From: Thermaurantimonas sp046299575
GTDB taxonomy: Bacteria; Bacteroidota; Bacteroidia; Flavobacteriales; Schleiferiaceae
Direction: 5' to 3'
Length of the DNA: 64,000 nt
Assembly: GCF_046299575.1 (NCBI RefSeq)
Contig: NZ_JBKBHX010000005.1
Location: forward strand, 62,001 to 126,000
The notes below the pieces were generated by a model. It did not search any database. It was not told the DNA's origin and was given only the letters and a program-made list of their open reading frames with translations. Position numbers and translations under genes: made by a program. Of the stretch, positions 26,147-35,912 are shown one piece after another (within the stretch, counting starts at the first letter, position 1; each line of letters opens with the position of its first letter).

Positions 26147-26980
26147 ATGCGACTGAGCTTGGGGCTTTCAGGGGTTGGAATGCTGTTGGCATCACAACTG
26201 TTTTGCCAACATGTAGTGATCACTTCGCCCGATAGAGTCGAATTTGCTTTTGGAATCGACTCCTTTTTCTATGCACGAAAATGGACCATTTCTTCTGCGG
26301 CTCCAATCAAAAAAGATCAAACAACTTTTTTTGTATTACTGAAAAAAGACTCCCTACTCCTTCAAAAAAAGATTCCCTCCACACCCGACAATCACCACTT
26401 TGTAATTGAAAAAGGCAAAAGCGGAGAATATACTTTATACTACCGCGGCATTTTAAATGCTCTACCAGATTCAATTGAAATTTTTAAGGAAAAGACAAAC
26501 ATCCATTTATCAAGTGTACTGACTAAGCGACCTAATCTAGCTGCATCAACCTCACTTCCTGCTCTTTCGCAAAACATCGAAAAGCCTCAACCTCAAAAAG
26601 TAGATACCACCTTGCGACAAACGTCATCAATCCCCTCTCAGAACATGCCTGGCAGATCTGACACCAACCTCACCGCTCCACTACCCACAATAGATGAAAC
26701 TCCGCCTTTCGACAAAACCGTAGATGCCGTAAAAAAAGCGGAATTTGAATTTGAGCGAATGATGCTCATCAGAGAATATGTAGAAAAACACAATACAAAT
26801 ACACAAGAACTTAAAGTATTAGCCCGACTGCTTACCTACGATTTGACCCGATTACAACTCTTAAAAGACTGCTATTCATACACTCTCGACAGAATTAATT
26901 ATCGAGCTCTCACTTCGGTATTTGATTTCGAAATCTCGAAGCAATCTTTCTTGGAGTTTATCAACGAACATGAAAAATAA
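26147..26980 (+). CDS. Exported DUF4476-domain protein
   Basis: A 277-residue protein with a signal peptide (ending about LFCQ), a beta-rich N-terminal half, a Pro/Thr/Ser-rich linker (about 125-190) and a C-terminal DUF4476 helical domain (DAVKKAEFEFERMMLIREY... to the end). The domain is common in exported Bacteroidota proteins and has no known activity. ATG 26147 follows the rny stop by 4 bases and is preferred to the overlapping TTG at 26132. The end overlaps the next gene by 11 bases. Confidence 0.75.
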   Translation: MRLSLGLSGVGMLLASQLFCQHVVITSPDRVEFAFGIDSFFYARKWTISSAAPIKKDQTTFFVLLKKDSLLLQKKIPSTPDNHHFVIEKGKSGEYTLYYRGILNALPDSIEIFKEKTNIHLSSVLTKRPNLAASTSLPALSQNIEKPQPQKVDTTLRQTSSIPSQNMPGRSDTNLTAPLPTIDETPPFDKTVDAVKKAEFEFERMMLIREYVEKHNTNTQELKVLARLLTYDLTRLQLLKDCYSYTLDRINYRALTSVFDFEISKQSFLEFINEHEK

Positions 26981-27362
26981 AAGATTTCTACTCATCGGGC
27001 TCTTTCTCTTAGTTACCGGCATTGTATTAGGTGCACTCGCAGCACATGCATTGAAAGCTCACTTGACCGTCAACCAACTTGAAAGCTTTAAAACCGGTGT
27101 TTTTTACCATCTGCTCCATGCCCTGTTATTTATTTCCTTCGGATTGCACACAACGGCTGAAAATCAGAAACAAAATATCACATCTGGTCTATACATTGCT
27201 TTTGTTGGTGTTTTGATGTTTTCCCTTTCGATTTATTTTTTAAACCTTCAAAATATTATAGGCTTTCCCTTGCGATGGTTGGGTCCAGTCACACCAGTAG
27301 GTGGAGTTTTGATGATTGTCGGCTGGACCATAGTTTTTTGGAAGTTTTTTAAAGCAGACTGA
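26970..27362 (+). CDS. DUF423 family small membrane protein (YgdD-like)
   Basis: A 130-residue protein with four membrane helices and the DUF423 pattern: GIVLGALAAHALKAHL near the N terminus, then FKTGVFYHLLHALLF, and GPVTPVGGVLMIVGW at the end. The function of the family is unknown. ATG 26970 (MKNKRF) is preferred because the longer frame from 26922 runs far into the preceding gene. Confidence 0.82.
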   Translation: MKNKRFLLIGLFLLVTGIVLGALAAHALKAHLTVNQLESFKTGVFYHLLHALLFISFGLHTTAENQKQNITSGLYIAFVGVLMFSLSIYFLNLQNIIGFPLRWLGPVTPVGGVLMIVGWTIVFWKFFKAD

Positions 27363-27453
27363 AATCTGAATTTTTATTTCTCTACTACATAGCTTAGTTC
27401 CGAGCTTTGTTCAATGTAATTTTACCTTTTTACTACTTTAGACCTATTAAAAC

Positions 27454-29292
27454 ATGAAACAACTGCAGCTAAGTCTGCTAATTATTGTTACACAGCTGAT
27501 CAGCTGTAACCATAAATTTCAAAAAGCGCAAGTAATGAATCAAATTACAGATCCACACTCTTTTGCCGATCTCTCAGGTACTAGGCTTACTCACCTCGAT
27601 TGGGATGCTGAAATTGATTTCATCCACCGAAAAATAAAGGCAGTTGCTACATGGACACTTGAATACAAAAAGGATACGCTCGTTTTAGATGAAAACGGGC
27701 TGAGAATTCTATCCATCAAAGACCAAAACGGACATTTACTCCCCTTCGAAGAGCATGAGGTGGATACCGTTAGGGGTGGATGGATAAAAATAGTACTCAA
27801 TCCAAAGGTTCAGAAAATCGCCATAGAATACGAAACACTCGAGCATCCTGCTGCCCTACAGTGGCTCGAGGTAAATCAAACACTTGGCAAGCGTTATCCT
27901 ATATTATTTACGCAAAGCCAGGCAATACTCGCGCGCTCGTGGCTGCCCTGTATGGATTCCCCTTCCATTCGTTTTACCTATAGCGCCCGCGTGAAAGTTC
28001 CAAAAGGTATGCTTGCACTAATGAGTGCCGAAAATCCACAAGAAAAGTCGCCAGATGGTATTTATACCTTCTCGATGAAGCAACCTATCCCTTCGTACCT
28101 AATGGCACTGGCAGTAGGTGACTTCGAATTCAAAGTCGTAAGTGATCGAAGCGGTATATACGCTGAACCTGAATTGATCGATGCTGCACATCAAGAATTT
28201 AGCGATGTAGAAAAAATGATTCTTGCGGCCGAATCGCTTTACGGACCTTACCTGTGGGATCGATACGACTTACTCGTCATGCCTCCCTCCTTTCCATTCG
28301 GTGGGATGGAAAACCCAAGACTCACTTTCGTTACTCCTACAGTTATAGCCGGCGATAAATCGCTGGTTTCACTTGTAGCCCATGAACTGGCCCACTCTTG
28401 GTCTGGCAACCTGGTTACCAACGCTACCTGGAATGACTTCTGGCTCAACGAGGGATTTACCGTCTATTTTGAGCTGCGCATTATGGAGCAAATTTACGGT
28501 GTGGAATATGCCGAAATGCTTGCCCAACTCTCATACAATGAGCTAATAGGTGCATTAAATACCCTTCCTCCTGATGAAACTATTTTAAAAGCAAAACTAG
28601 ATGGAAAAAATCCAGATGACGCTGTAGGCCCAATTGCTTACGAAAAAGGATATTTCTTCTTGCGAACCATTGAAAAAAAAGTGGGACGTAGATTTTTCGA
28701 CGAATTCTTAAAAAAATACTTTGAAACTTATAAATTTAAAAGCGTAACCACAGAAGATTTTTTAGAATTTCTAAAAGCAAACCTTTTGAAGAAAAAAGAT
28801 TGGGAAGAAATTAATGTTGAAGCCTGGATATATGAACCAGGATTACCACCAAATATAGCCAAACCGAATTCGACAAAATTTTCAGCTATTGAAAGTGCAG
28901 CAGTATCCTTTCTGAAAACAAAAATAGTACCCGTAACTAACCGATGGACTGCATTAGAATTTATTTATTTCTTGCAAAATTTAAAAGGTAAAATCGATGA
29001 AGAATTATGTAAAAAATTAGACAATCAATTTCATTTTACTCAGTCTAAAAATTCTGAAATATTAGCTTTCTGGTTTTTGCTTTGTATTGAAACCAATTAT
29101 AAGCCTGCCTTGGGTGCAATGAAACAATTTACCATACAAACAGGAAGGAGAAAATTTGTCATACCAATTTATAAAGAATTGATAAAGAAAAATCAAATTC
29201 AGCTGGCTAAATCCATCTTTAAAGATGCAGCAAAAAACTATCATCCTATTACGTATAACAGCGTAGCCCAGCTTTTTGATAAAACACTATAA
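27454..29292 (+). CDS. M1-family zinc aminopeptidase, lipoprotein (LTA4 hydrolase-like)
   Basis: A 612-residue protein with a lipobox LISC at residues 15-18, so it is probably anchored in the envelope. It has the exopeptidase motif GGMENP (about 287), the zinc site HELAHSW (about 311) with the second Glu in NEGFTVYFE about 18 residues on, and a catalytic Tyr region (AYEKGYFFLRTIE). The domain order (beta-saddle, catalytic, helical C-terminal domain from about 470) matches LTA4 hydrolase-type aminopeptidases. The helical repeat end may be truncated or divergent. The next gene begins at or just before its stop. Confidence 0.88.
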   Translation: MKQLQLSLLIIVTQLISCNHKFQKAQVMNQITDPHSFADLSGTRLTHLDWDAEIDFIHRKIKAVATWTLEYKKDTLVLDENGLRILSIKDQNGHLLPFEEHEVDTVRGGWIKIVLNPKVQKIAIEYETLEHPAALQWLEVNQTLGKRYPILFTQSQAILARSWLPCMDSPSIRFTYSARVKVPKGMLALMSAENPQEKSPDGIYTFSMKQPIPSYLMALAVGDFEFKVVSDRSGIYAEPELIDAAHQEFSDVEKMILAAESLYGPYLWDRYDLLVMPPSFPFGGMENPRLTFVTPTVIAGDKSLVSLVAHELAHSWSGNLVTNATWNDFWLNEGFTVYFELRIMEQIYGVEYAEMLAQLSYNELIGALNTLPPDETILKAKLDGKNPDDAVGPIAYEKGYFFLRTIEKKVGRRFFDEFLKKYFETYKFKSVTTEDFLEFLKANLLKKKDWEEINVEAWIYEPGLPPNIAKPNSTKFSAIESAAVSFLKTKIVPVTNRWTALEFIYFLQNLKGKIDEELCKKLDNQFHFTQSKNSEILAFWFLLCIETNYKPALGAMKQFTIQTGRRKFVIPIYKELIKKNQIQLAKSIFKDAAKNYHPITYNSVAQLFDKTL

Positions 29293-29293
29293 A

Positions 29294-31486
29294 GTGGCAA
29301 GAATTCTCATCCTATTTTTTGGATTACTGGCTTACATTTCAGCTCATGGACAATTACATGTAAAAACAAATGAAGAATCGGCTATAAAAATTTTATTTCT
29401 TACGCTAAACAAAGCTACTGAATTTGATAGAAAAATATCAAAACTTGATCTACATTTTATAAAATCATCAGAAATATTTATCGACAACTATCCTTCGAAA
29501 ATTCCATTTTTAGGTGGAGTATTATTGCCTAATATTTCTGATACAGGATTGGTTTATCTTCGACTGGCTGAAGGCTTTTTAAAACACGACAATTCTATTC
29601 ACAGAGAATTTATTTACAAACTTTCAGAGTTTGGAAAGGTACACGATTATCCCATTATTTCGGTTACACAATATTTATTAAATCCTTATAAGAGGTACAT
29701 TCAAATTCCTACCATTGAGGCTAATTATTATTTACTACCATTTCAGTGGAAAAATTACATGAGCTACCAATACTTTTATGAAGCCAAAATAGAGAGTGAT
29801 TCAGGTATTTTTTATCAATTCTACTTCCATCCAAAAAACCGATTTGGTAGTTTTTTTTCAGGCACTGTATTAATTGATTCTGCTACGAGCCAAATTGCAA
29901 AAATTAGGTTAAAAGCAGAGAGTAACAACAAGCTAAATTTAGCGGATAGTCTGCTAATAGAGATGCATTTTAAAAGGATAAAAGACATTTATTATCCCAT
30001 CAATTATTGGTACGCCTTTCACTACAGTGTACAGCAATATACTGGCAGACACGTCATTCATGTTTATACCGATAATTCAGCGGAAAACTTCCACCACAGT
30101 TTTCAAAAATTTACACAAATTGAAATTCGCGATACAGCTGATTTTTCAGAGGTTGATTTGACCCCAGAGCAAAGAATAATACGTGACGAGGAAATCACTT
30201 ATTACCTTAAAAAAAAGCAAGGTATTATCCAGGATTCCTTATTTAAATATGCATTGAGATATCCGTTTAAAACCATTCTAACATCAGGATTAAAACTTCC
30301 GATACGTGGAGGAAAGAATTTAATAGTAGTTCAACCCTTTTGGCGCGGAGTTGGCTTTAATGCAGTAGAATCTTTTTACGTGCGATTAGGTGCAAGTATT
30401 TCAAGTACAGGGTGGAGTAAATTAACATATAATGTTGAGGTACGTCCGTCTATTGCTATGGACTACTTGCGATGGAAACAATCACTCACCTGGAATTTTC
30501 TGCATCGATACAATGGAAAAGGAGAAATCACATTTGGAAACACCATTTTTCAAATAAATGAAAACGACCCAGTTTTACCTGTAATTAATTCTTTTTATTC
30601 CCTTTTTTTGAATGAAAATTACGCCAGTTTTTATGAAAAATCGTTTATAAAAGGCGTTTTTAGCATATCCGTTAGATCCTTCGACATTCGACTTTTGGCC
30701 GAACATTCACATAGGAGGTCTCTGAACAATACATTAATTCGTAGCCCGTTATGGGACTCTGGTACTTTTTTGCCAAACAATCCTGATCACCCGCCAGCTA
30801 TTACAGCTGATGGATTCCAAAATCACTGGGGATTGACCTTCGACCTGGATATCAGCTGGCAGCCGGGACGTTATTATTTAGACGCAAATGGACGCAAAAT
30901 TCCATTAAAATCCGAAAGGCCTACCTATTTTCTCAACTACAGAAAAGGTGTAAAAGCTCTCAACTCGACTGTTGACTTTGACCAAATCACATTTGGTCTG
31001 CAGCTCAAGAGGCGCATTTCTCGATATGGAGTAAGTACCTTGGACGTGCAATATGGGCGATTTGTCCAAAAAACTAATGTGCCTTTTATTGATTTTAAAC
31101 ACTTTAACGGTATTCAGACGCTCTTTTTGCAACCCACTTCCGACCGCTGGAGCGACATCAGGCAATTTCGCACCCTGCGGTATTACGATTTCAGTACGGA
31201 TGAATACTTTTTTGAGCTTCACTACATCCATCGATTCGGTGGAGCATTGTTTAACAACTGGAAGAGCTTTAGCCGGCTGAATATCCACACCGTAGCCGGC
31301 TTAAACTTGCTCTCTACTGAAGCAGAAAACATTTATTTTGAGCCATTTATAGGATTTGAAAACCTTTTTAAAATCTTTAAAATTCAATTGGCCTACGGAA
31401 TGGACAATTGGCAAAAAAGCCGAGTGACTTTTCGTCTCGGCTTTAATTTCAATATTGGAATTTATCAGAAATACCGAAGAATTTAG
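29294..31486 (+). CDS. DUF5686-like outer-membrane protein
   Basis: A protein of about 730 residues with a signal peptide (ILILFFGLLAYISAHGQ) and a C-terminal half of alternating beta strands ending in a terminal aromatic-rich strand, typical of an outer-membrane barrel. The middle (YYPINYWYAFHYSV, VTFRLGFNFNIGIYQ at the end) resembles DUF5686, but the usual N-terminal carboxypeptidase-regulatory-like domain is missing. The start is either GTG 29294, which gives a clean signal peptide, or TTG 29276, which overlaps the M1 gene. Function unknown. Confidence 0.65.
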   Translation: MARILILFFGLLAYISAHGQLHVKTNEESAIKILFLTLNKATEFDRKISKLDLHFIKSSEIFIDNYPSKIPFLGGVLLPNISDTGLVYLRLAEGFLKHDNSIHREFIYKLSEFGKVHDYPIISVTQYLLNPYKRYIQIPTIEANYYLLPFQWKNYMSYQYFYEAKIESDSGIFYQFYFHPKNRFGSFFSGTVLIDSATSQIAKIRLKAESNNKLNLADSLLIEMHFKRIKDIYYPINYWYAFHYSVQQYTGRHVIHVYTDNSAENFHHSFQKFTQIEIRDTADFSEVDLTPEQRIIRDEEITYYLKKKQGIIQDSLFKYALRYPFKTILTSGLKLPIRGGKNLIVVQPFWRGVGFNAVESFYVRLGASISSTGWSKLTYNVEVRPSIAMDYLRWKQSLTWNFLHRYNGKGEITFGNTIFQINENDPVLPVINSFYSLFLNENYASFYEKSFIKGVFSISVRSFDIRLLAEHSHRRSLNNTLIRSPLWDSGTFLPNNPDHPPAITADGFQNHWGLTFDLDISWQPGRYYLDANGRKIPLKSERPTYFLNYRKGVKALNSTVDFDQITFGLQLKRRISRYGVSTLDVQYGRFVQKTNVPFIDFKHFNGIQTLFLQPTSDRWSDIRQFRTLRYYDFSTDEYFFELHYIHRFGGALFNNWKSFSRLNIHTVAGLNLLSTEAENIYFEPFIGFENLFKIFKIQLAYGMDNWQKSRVTFRLGFNFNIGIYQKYRRI

Positions 31487-31507
31487 AAACCGCTCTCTTG
31501 GGTATCA

Positions 31508-32002
31508 TCATTTACCTTCTGCATCAGCAAGCATCTGGTCGATCAGGTATTTGTAGGGCCCTTCATTGCCAATGAGCTTGGCTTTTTCGATTAGAGAGCG
31601 TGCCTGAGTCTCTTCTTCGTGCTGCTCTTGCACATACCATTGGAGGAATTGCAAGGCGTTGTAGTCGCCAGAAGCCGTTGCTGCGCTTACCAATGCATTG
31701 ACCGATTTTGTAACATTGAGTTCGTTGTGATAGAAGGCCTGTAAAACATCGAAAATGCCTTCAATTTTTTGTTCTCGATTTTTAGGCAGTTCGATTACCA
31801 CCTTACCTTCTCTCTCTATCAGGTAGTGCACGAGCTTGAGCATATGGCCACGCTCCTCTTCGCTTTGTTTAAAGAAGAATTTTGCGGCATTGTCAAAGCC
31901 GTTTGATGCACACCAAATTGCAAGCTTTAAATATTCAGTTGATGCTGTGTTTTCTATTAAAATTTGTTCGTTAAACAGCTTTTCGAGTGATTCTGCTATC
32001 AT
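31508..32002 (-). CDS. ftnA: Ferritin
   Basis: A 164-residue bacterial-type ferritin. The ferroxidase ligands are visible: Glu18 in NTASTEYLKLA region, EEERGHM (Glu50/His53 type), Glu in YHNELNVTKS near 93, and QEQHEEE near 126-130. It oxidises Fe2+ and stores iron in a 24-mer shell, protecting against oxidative damage. It converges on the DUF5686 gene with 21 bases between them, and is followed upstream by the FKBP/MarR pair in the same direction. Confidence 0.93.
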   Translation of the reverse strand: MIAESLEKLFNEQILIENTASTEYLKLAIWCASNGFDNAAKFFFKQSEEERGHMLKLVHYLIEREGKVVIELPKNREQKIEGIFDVLQAFYHNELNVTKSVNALVSAATASGDYNALQFLQWYVQEQHEEETQARSLIEKAKLIGNEGPYKYLIDQMLADAEGK

Positions 32003-32022
32003 TACCTGGTAATTTTTAAAGG

Positions 32023-32598
32023 TTAATCAAATAAATATTTATCACTACCATCAGAAAGTCGACTGCTGCTGCGCACTCCATTTGGCTCAATGTAGCGCTT
32101 CTGAACTGCTTCGTCAGCCGATGGTTGCCTTATGAAAAGTACCCGACCTGAGAAGTGCAAGTCTTTGCCGGCCATGGAATGGTTAAAATCTACTACAATT
32201 GAATTTGGCAACACCTCAGTAACCACACCCGTAAGTGGATTTTCGGAGGGGCTGAACTGAAACTGAACATAGTCACCCTTTTCATATACTCGATTTGGGA
32301 AATACTCTGTTTCAGGCAATTCACTTAAATTAATTTCCCTGATCAGATCGGGTTTTATACGCCCATAGGCCTCATCAGCAGTAAGGGTAAAGGAAAACCT
32401 CTCTCCTTCTCTAAGACCTCGAAGGTTATTTTCGAATGCTGATAACATCACTCCGGCACCGAAGTAGAATTTCAATGGCCAATTTTCGCTCATTATCTCG
32501 AGCAAAGGGCCTTGTGGACCGCTTTCTCTCAATTCGTAACTGATCTCCACGATGGTGTTATCAGCGATTGTTTCTGGTTTTTGGCTGTTCATATTCAT
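32023..32598 (-). CDS. FKBP-type peptidyl-prolyl isomerase (SlyD-like)
   Basis: A 191-residue protein with the SlyD-type FKBP arrangement: VEISYELRESGPQG at the N terminus, LRGLREGERFSFTLTADEAYGRI, then an inserted flap and VVDFNHSMAGKDLHFSGRVL. It catalyses prolyl isomerisation and acts as a chaperone. The C-terminal metal-binding His-rich tail of SlyD is absent. The longer frame from 32664 is rejected; ATG 32598 gives MNMNSQ and overlaps the MarR gene by 38 bases. Confidence 0.85.
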   Translation of the reverse strand: MNMNSQKPETIADNTIVEISYELRESGPQGPLLEIMSENWPLKFYFGAGVMLSAFENNLRGLREGERFSFTLTADEAYGRIKPDLIREINLSELPETEYFPNRVYEKGDYVQFQFSPSENPLTGVVTEVLPNSIVVDFNHSMAGKDLHFSGRVLFIRQPSADEAVQKRYIEPNGVRSSSRLSDGSDKYLFD

Positions 32599-33214
32599 AG
32601 TTTGATAGTATTTTGTGTAAATTGTTTTCGTGATTTTTAAAATGATAATCGTCGAGCTTGGCAAGTAAATCTAAAAGTTGTTCGATTTCACTTTGTTGTA
32701 AAGGGCCAGCAATTATTTCGTTTAATGGATAAAGTACTTTGAAGGCTTCGAGTACCTTTTCGCGTCCGTAGGGCGTAAGACCAATACGAAGCGCGCGACG
32801 GTCATCAGTGTCGTTTATTTCAAGCAGGATGCCTTTGGTTACAAGCCTTTTAATAGTAGCCATGCCTGTAGGTATTTCAATTACCTCACGGCTGAGCAAT
32901 TCAGATTTGCGCGGAGTTTTTCCATGTAGTAGGCTTGCAGCCAGACCAAACTCTTCAGGGGTAGAAAACTCGGTGTATTTGAGCAGTTCTTTGTTGTAAT
33001 AGCGCGCATACCTGCACATTTTTGCGAGCAGATAGCCTAGTGATGAAAGCTTGCCAGTATTTGAATGGATGTAACGCAAGTGATTATCTTCAGTTTTTGT
33101 AGCATTGATGTACCTTCCGAAGGCAGATAAATTTTTATCTGTTTGTGAAGCATCTTCCCAGAAAGCATCGAGCTTTTCCAGCACCTCTTTGATTAAGTCA
33201 TATTTGGTCATCAC
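32561..33214 (-). CDS. MarR-family transcriptional regulator
   Basis: A 217-residue winged-helix protein. The DNA-binding region (about 90-170) shows LSREVIEIPTGMATIKRLVTKGILLEINDTDDRRALRIGLT, with the DxRR wing signature. N- and C-terminal helices would form the dimer. It is longer than usual MarR proteins (about 150), with an N-terminal extension of about 55 residues. It lies divergently to the TonB-dependent receptor with 75 bases between, so that promoter is a likely target. Confidence 0.88.
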   Translation of the reverse strand: MMTKYDLIKEVLEKLDAFWEDASQTDKNLSAFGRYINATKTEDNHLRYIHSNTGKLSSLGYLLAKMCRYARYYNKELLKYTEFSTPEEFGLAASLLHGKTPRKSELLSREVIEIPTGMATIKRLVTKGILLEINDTDDRRALRIGLTPYGREKVLEAFKVLYPLNEIIAGPLQQSEIEQLLDLLAKLDDYHFKNHENNLHKILSNYEYEQPKTRNNR

Positions 33215-33289
33215 TTTTTATAATTTTATAATAAACCTGCCAAAACAATATTTCAATTTAATAGTATTTACTACAATAAAACATGAAAC

Positions 33290-35662
33290 ATGAAAAAGTT
33301 CACCGCAGTTGTTGCCCACATAAATTTTATAGGATTTTTATATGGACAAACGGGCGTTGTTCGGGGTACAGTGACCGATGCCATTACCAATGAGCCACTC
33401 CCTTTTGCAAATGTGGTAATCAAAGGAATGAACAAAGGTTCGACCACTAATGAAAAAGGTCAATATGAAATTACAGGTGTGCCAGTTGGGCTTTACAACA
33501 TCGAGGCCTCATATATTGGCTACTTGCCTAAAACCGAATTTGAAGTGCAAGTGAGCCAAGCGCGACCAGCGATTGTAAACTTCAAACTCAGGGAAAATAC
33601 AGCCCAAATAGGCGAAGTGACCGTGACTGCCCAAAACAGCTTTAACCGCTCACAAGAGAGTCCTGTGTCGCTCAATACAATCGGAATCAATGAAATACAA
33701 CGCAACCCGGGAGCTAATCAAGATATCTCACGCGTCATTCAGTCTCTGCCTGGTGTGGCAAGCACACCTAACTTTAGAAACGACATCATCATACGCGGTG
33801 GCGCACCTAACGAAAACCGTTTTTACCTCGACGGTATCGAAATTCCATCGATCAACCATTTCGGCACGCAGGGCAGCAGTGGTGGCCCGGTGGGTCTAAT
33901 CAACGTGCAAACCATCAGAGAGGTAGATTTTTATACAGGAGCCTTTCCGGTTGAAAGGAGCAATGCTCTATCGTCAGTAATGGACATCAAGCTCAAAGAG
34001 GGTAACGAAGAGAAATTGAAATACGTCTTTCAAGTAGGTGCATCGGAGGCCGGCCTTACTGTGGATGGACCATTGACGAATAACACATCATTTATTGCAT
34101 CAGCCCGCAGATCGTATTTGCAATTTCTCTTTTCGCTGCTCGAGCTGCCATTCCTGCCTACATATAATGATTTTCAGTTTAAAACCCGAACCAAGCTGAG
34201 TGAAAAGAGCCAATTGGTGATTCTTGGTCTCGGTGCCTTAGACTACGCTCCTCTGAATCCAAATGCCAACAGTACAGAAGAGCAGCGATACATTTTAGCC
34301 TATTTGCCCGTGTTCAATCAGTGGAATTACTCCATCGGAGCCCGTTACACCTATTTTGGTAAAAACTCCTTTACCAATGTGGTGCTCAGCCGCTTTATGC
34401 TCAATAATGAAGCATTTAAATATCCAGATAACAACGAAAACCTACTGAAACTTCTCGACTACCAAAGCCGAGAGATTGAAAACAAACTGCGCGTGGAAAA
34501 TGTAGCGCGTGTAGGCAAGCTGAAAGTAACCACCGGCGGACTATTCGAGCAGGTAAAATACTCAACAGCAACTACTGACCGCCGTTTTGCCAATGGCTTT
34601 GTACTTGACTATGCCTCCGAGCTTGTGCGTTACAAGTATGGAGCCTTTGCACAAGTATCGGGCACATCACTGAAGGGCAGACTCGACTACTCAGTAGGGA
34701 TACGTACTGAAGGTCTTAACTTCAACGAACATATGGGCAATCCGCTCAATCAACTTTCTCCCCGAATATCTTTGGCTTACAACCTGACAGACCGCTGGGC
34801 TCTCAATGCTAATTGGGGCATTTATTACCAACTACCCCCCTTCCCAACCCTTGGCTTCCGCGACAATGTCGGAAACCTAGTGAACACTTCAGCCCGCTAC
34901 ATCCGTTCCGACCACTACATCACGGGTATTTCATGGTTCCCCAGTACCACTGCCAAAGTGGCCATTGAAGGATTTTTGAAAAAGTATTTCAATTACCCGT
35001 TTCTTCTGCGCGACAGTGTATCGCTGGCAAACCTTGGCAGCGACTTTGGCGTGATCGGAAATGCACCTGCCGTGTTTAACAACCAGGGACGTGCCTATGG
35101 AGTAGAGCTGAGCTACCAGCAAAAGCTCTACAAAGGATTTTTCGGGATACTTGCCATCACGGCTGTACGCAGTGAGTTTCAGGACAGAAATGGCATCTAT
35201 CGCCCCTCAGCATGGGACAACAGATTGATAGCCACAGCCACTTTTGGTAAAAAATTCGGTCGAAATTGGGAATTTGGATTTCAGTATCAGTATCTCGGAG
35301 GGGCACCATACACGCCTATTGATACCATAAAATCAGGCTTTATTCCTAACTTTCAAAACAATTCCTTTGGATTCTTAGATTTTTCGCGCATCAATTCAGA
35401 GCGCGTCGAGGGCTTTCACCGCCTAAATGCTCGCATCGACAAAAAGTGGTTTTTCGCGCGCTACAACTTAAATGTATATTTCGACATTCAGAATGCTCTC
35501 GGCTTAGCTCCTCAGGGAGCTCCACGATTTGACGCTGTGCGCGATGAAAATGGGCAACCTATTGTTAATCCCAATGATCCATCGAGATATCTCACTCGTC
35601 TGATTCCCAACAGTTCAACAGGTCCAGCCCTGCCGTCAATCGGAGTAATTGTGGAATTTTGA
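33290..35662 (+). CDS. TonB-dependent receptor with carboxypeptidase-regulatory-like domain
   Basis: A 790-residue outer-membrane receptor: signal peptide (to about residue 20), a beta-sandwich domain (22-105: GVVRGTVTDAITNEPLPFANV...), a plug domain (about 115-230: RVIQSLPGVAS, DIIIRGGAPNENRFYLDGIEI) and a C-terminal barrel. It imports a large or scarce substrate using the TonB-ExbBD system. No SusD-type lipoprotein follows, so it is not a glycan-utilisation pair. The MarR-type regulator is divergent to it. Confidence 0.92.
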   Translation: MKKFTAVVAHINFIGFLYGQTGVVRGTVTDAITNEPLPFANVVIKGMNKGSTTNEKGQYEITGVPVGLYNIEASYIGYLPKTEFEVQVSQARPAIVNFKLRENTAQIGEVTVTAQNSFNRSQESPVSLNTIGINEIQRNPGANQDISRVIQSLPGVASTPNFRNDIIIRGGAPNENRFYLDGIEIPSINHFGTQGSSGGPVGLINVQTIREVDFYTGAFPVERSNALSSVMDIKLKEGNEEKLKYVFQVGASEAGLTVDGPLTNNTSFIASARRSYLQFLFSLLELPFLPTYNDFQFKTRTKLSEKSQLVILGLGALDYAPLNPNANSTEEQRYILAYLPVFNQWNYSIGARYTYFGKNSFTNVVLSRFMLNNEAFKYPDNNENLLKLLDYQSREIENKLRVENVARVGKLKVTTGGLFEQVKYSTATTDRRFANGFVLDYASELVRYKYGAFAQVSGTSLKGRLDYSVGIRTEGLNFNEHMGNPLNQLSPRISLAYNLTDRWALNANWGIYYQLPPFPTLGFRDNVGNLVNTSARYIRSDHYITGISWFPSTTAKVAIEGFLKKYFNYPFLLRDSVSLANLGSDFGVIGNAPAVFNNQGRAYGVELSYQQKLYKGFFGILAITAVRSEFQDRNGIYRPSAWDNRLIATATFGKKFGRNWEFGFQYQYLGGAPYTPIDTIKSGFIPNFQNNSFGFLDFSRINSERVEGFHRLNARIDKKWFFARYNLNVYFDIQNALGLAPQGAPRFDAVRDENGQPIVNPNDPSRYLTRLIPNSSTGPALPSIGVIVEF

Positions 35663-35883
35663 AAAAGTTCCGCTACAAAAAATTCTACCAGGATTTGGTT
35701 TGTATAGTTTCAAAATATCAATCTATCAAAAGCAAGCCTTGTAGCATCAATCATCCAAGTTTAAAGCACAAGCAATCTGGTTTTTAGTTTAAGAACTTCC
35801 GGGAAATCCGTGTTATTGGTACATAGTTTTTTAAAAACTAATTTTTTTTGTTTCCCACAATAAATTTCAACAAAAAATATTTT

Positions 35884-35891
35884 TAAATTTG
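35884..35891 (+). promoter_or_regulatory. -7 box (TAAATTTG)
   Basis: Exact TAnnTTTG match ending 22 bases before the ATG at 35913. The -33 region is A/T-rich without a clear TTTG at 19-21 bases. Confidence 0.45.
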
Positions 35892-35912
35892 ACTATTACA
35901 AATGGATTTGAT

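Noticed and set aside
31416..31444. Nine-base stem AAAGCCGAG/CTCGGCTTT near the end of the DUF5686 gene
   Set aside because: It lies inside the coding region and is not followed by a proper T run, so it is not reported as a terminator, although it may act as a weak one for the convergent ferritin gene.
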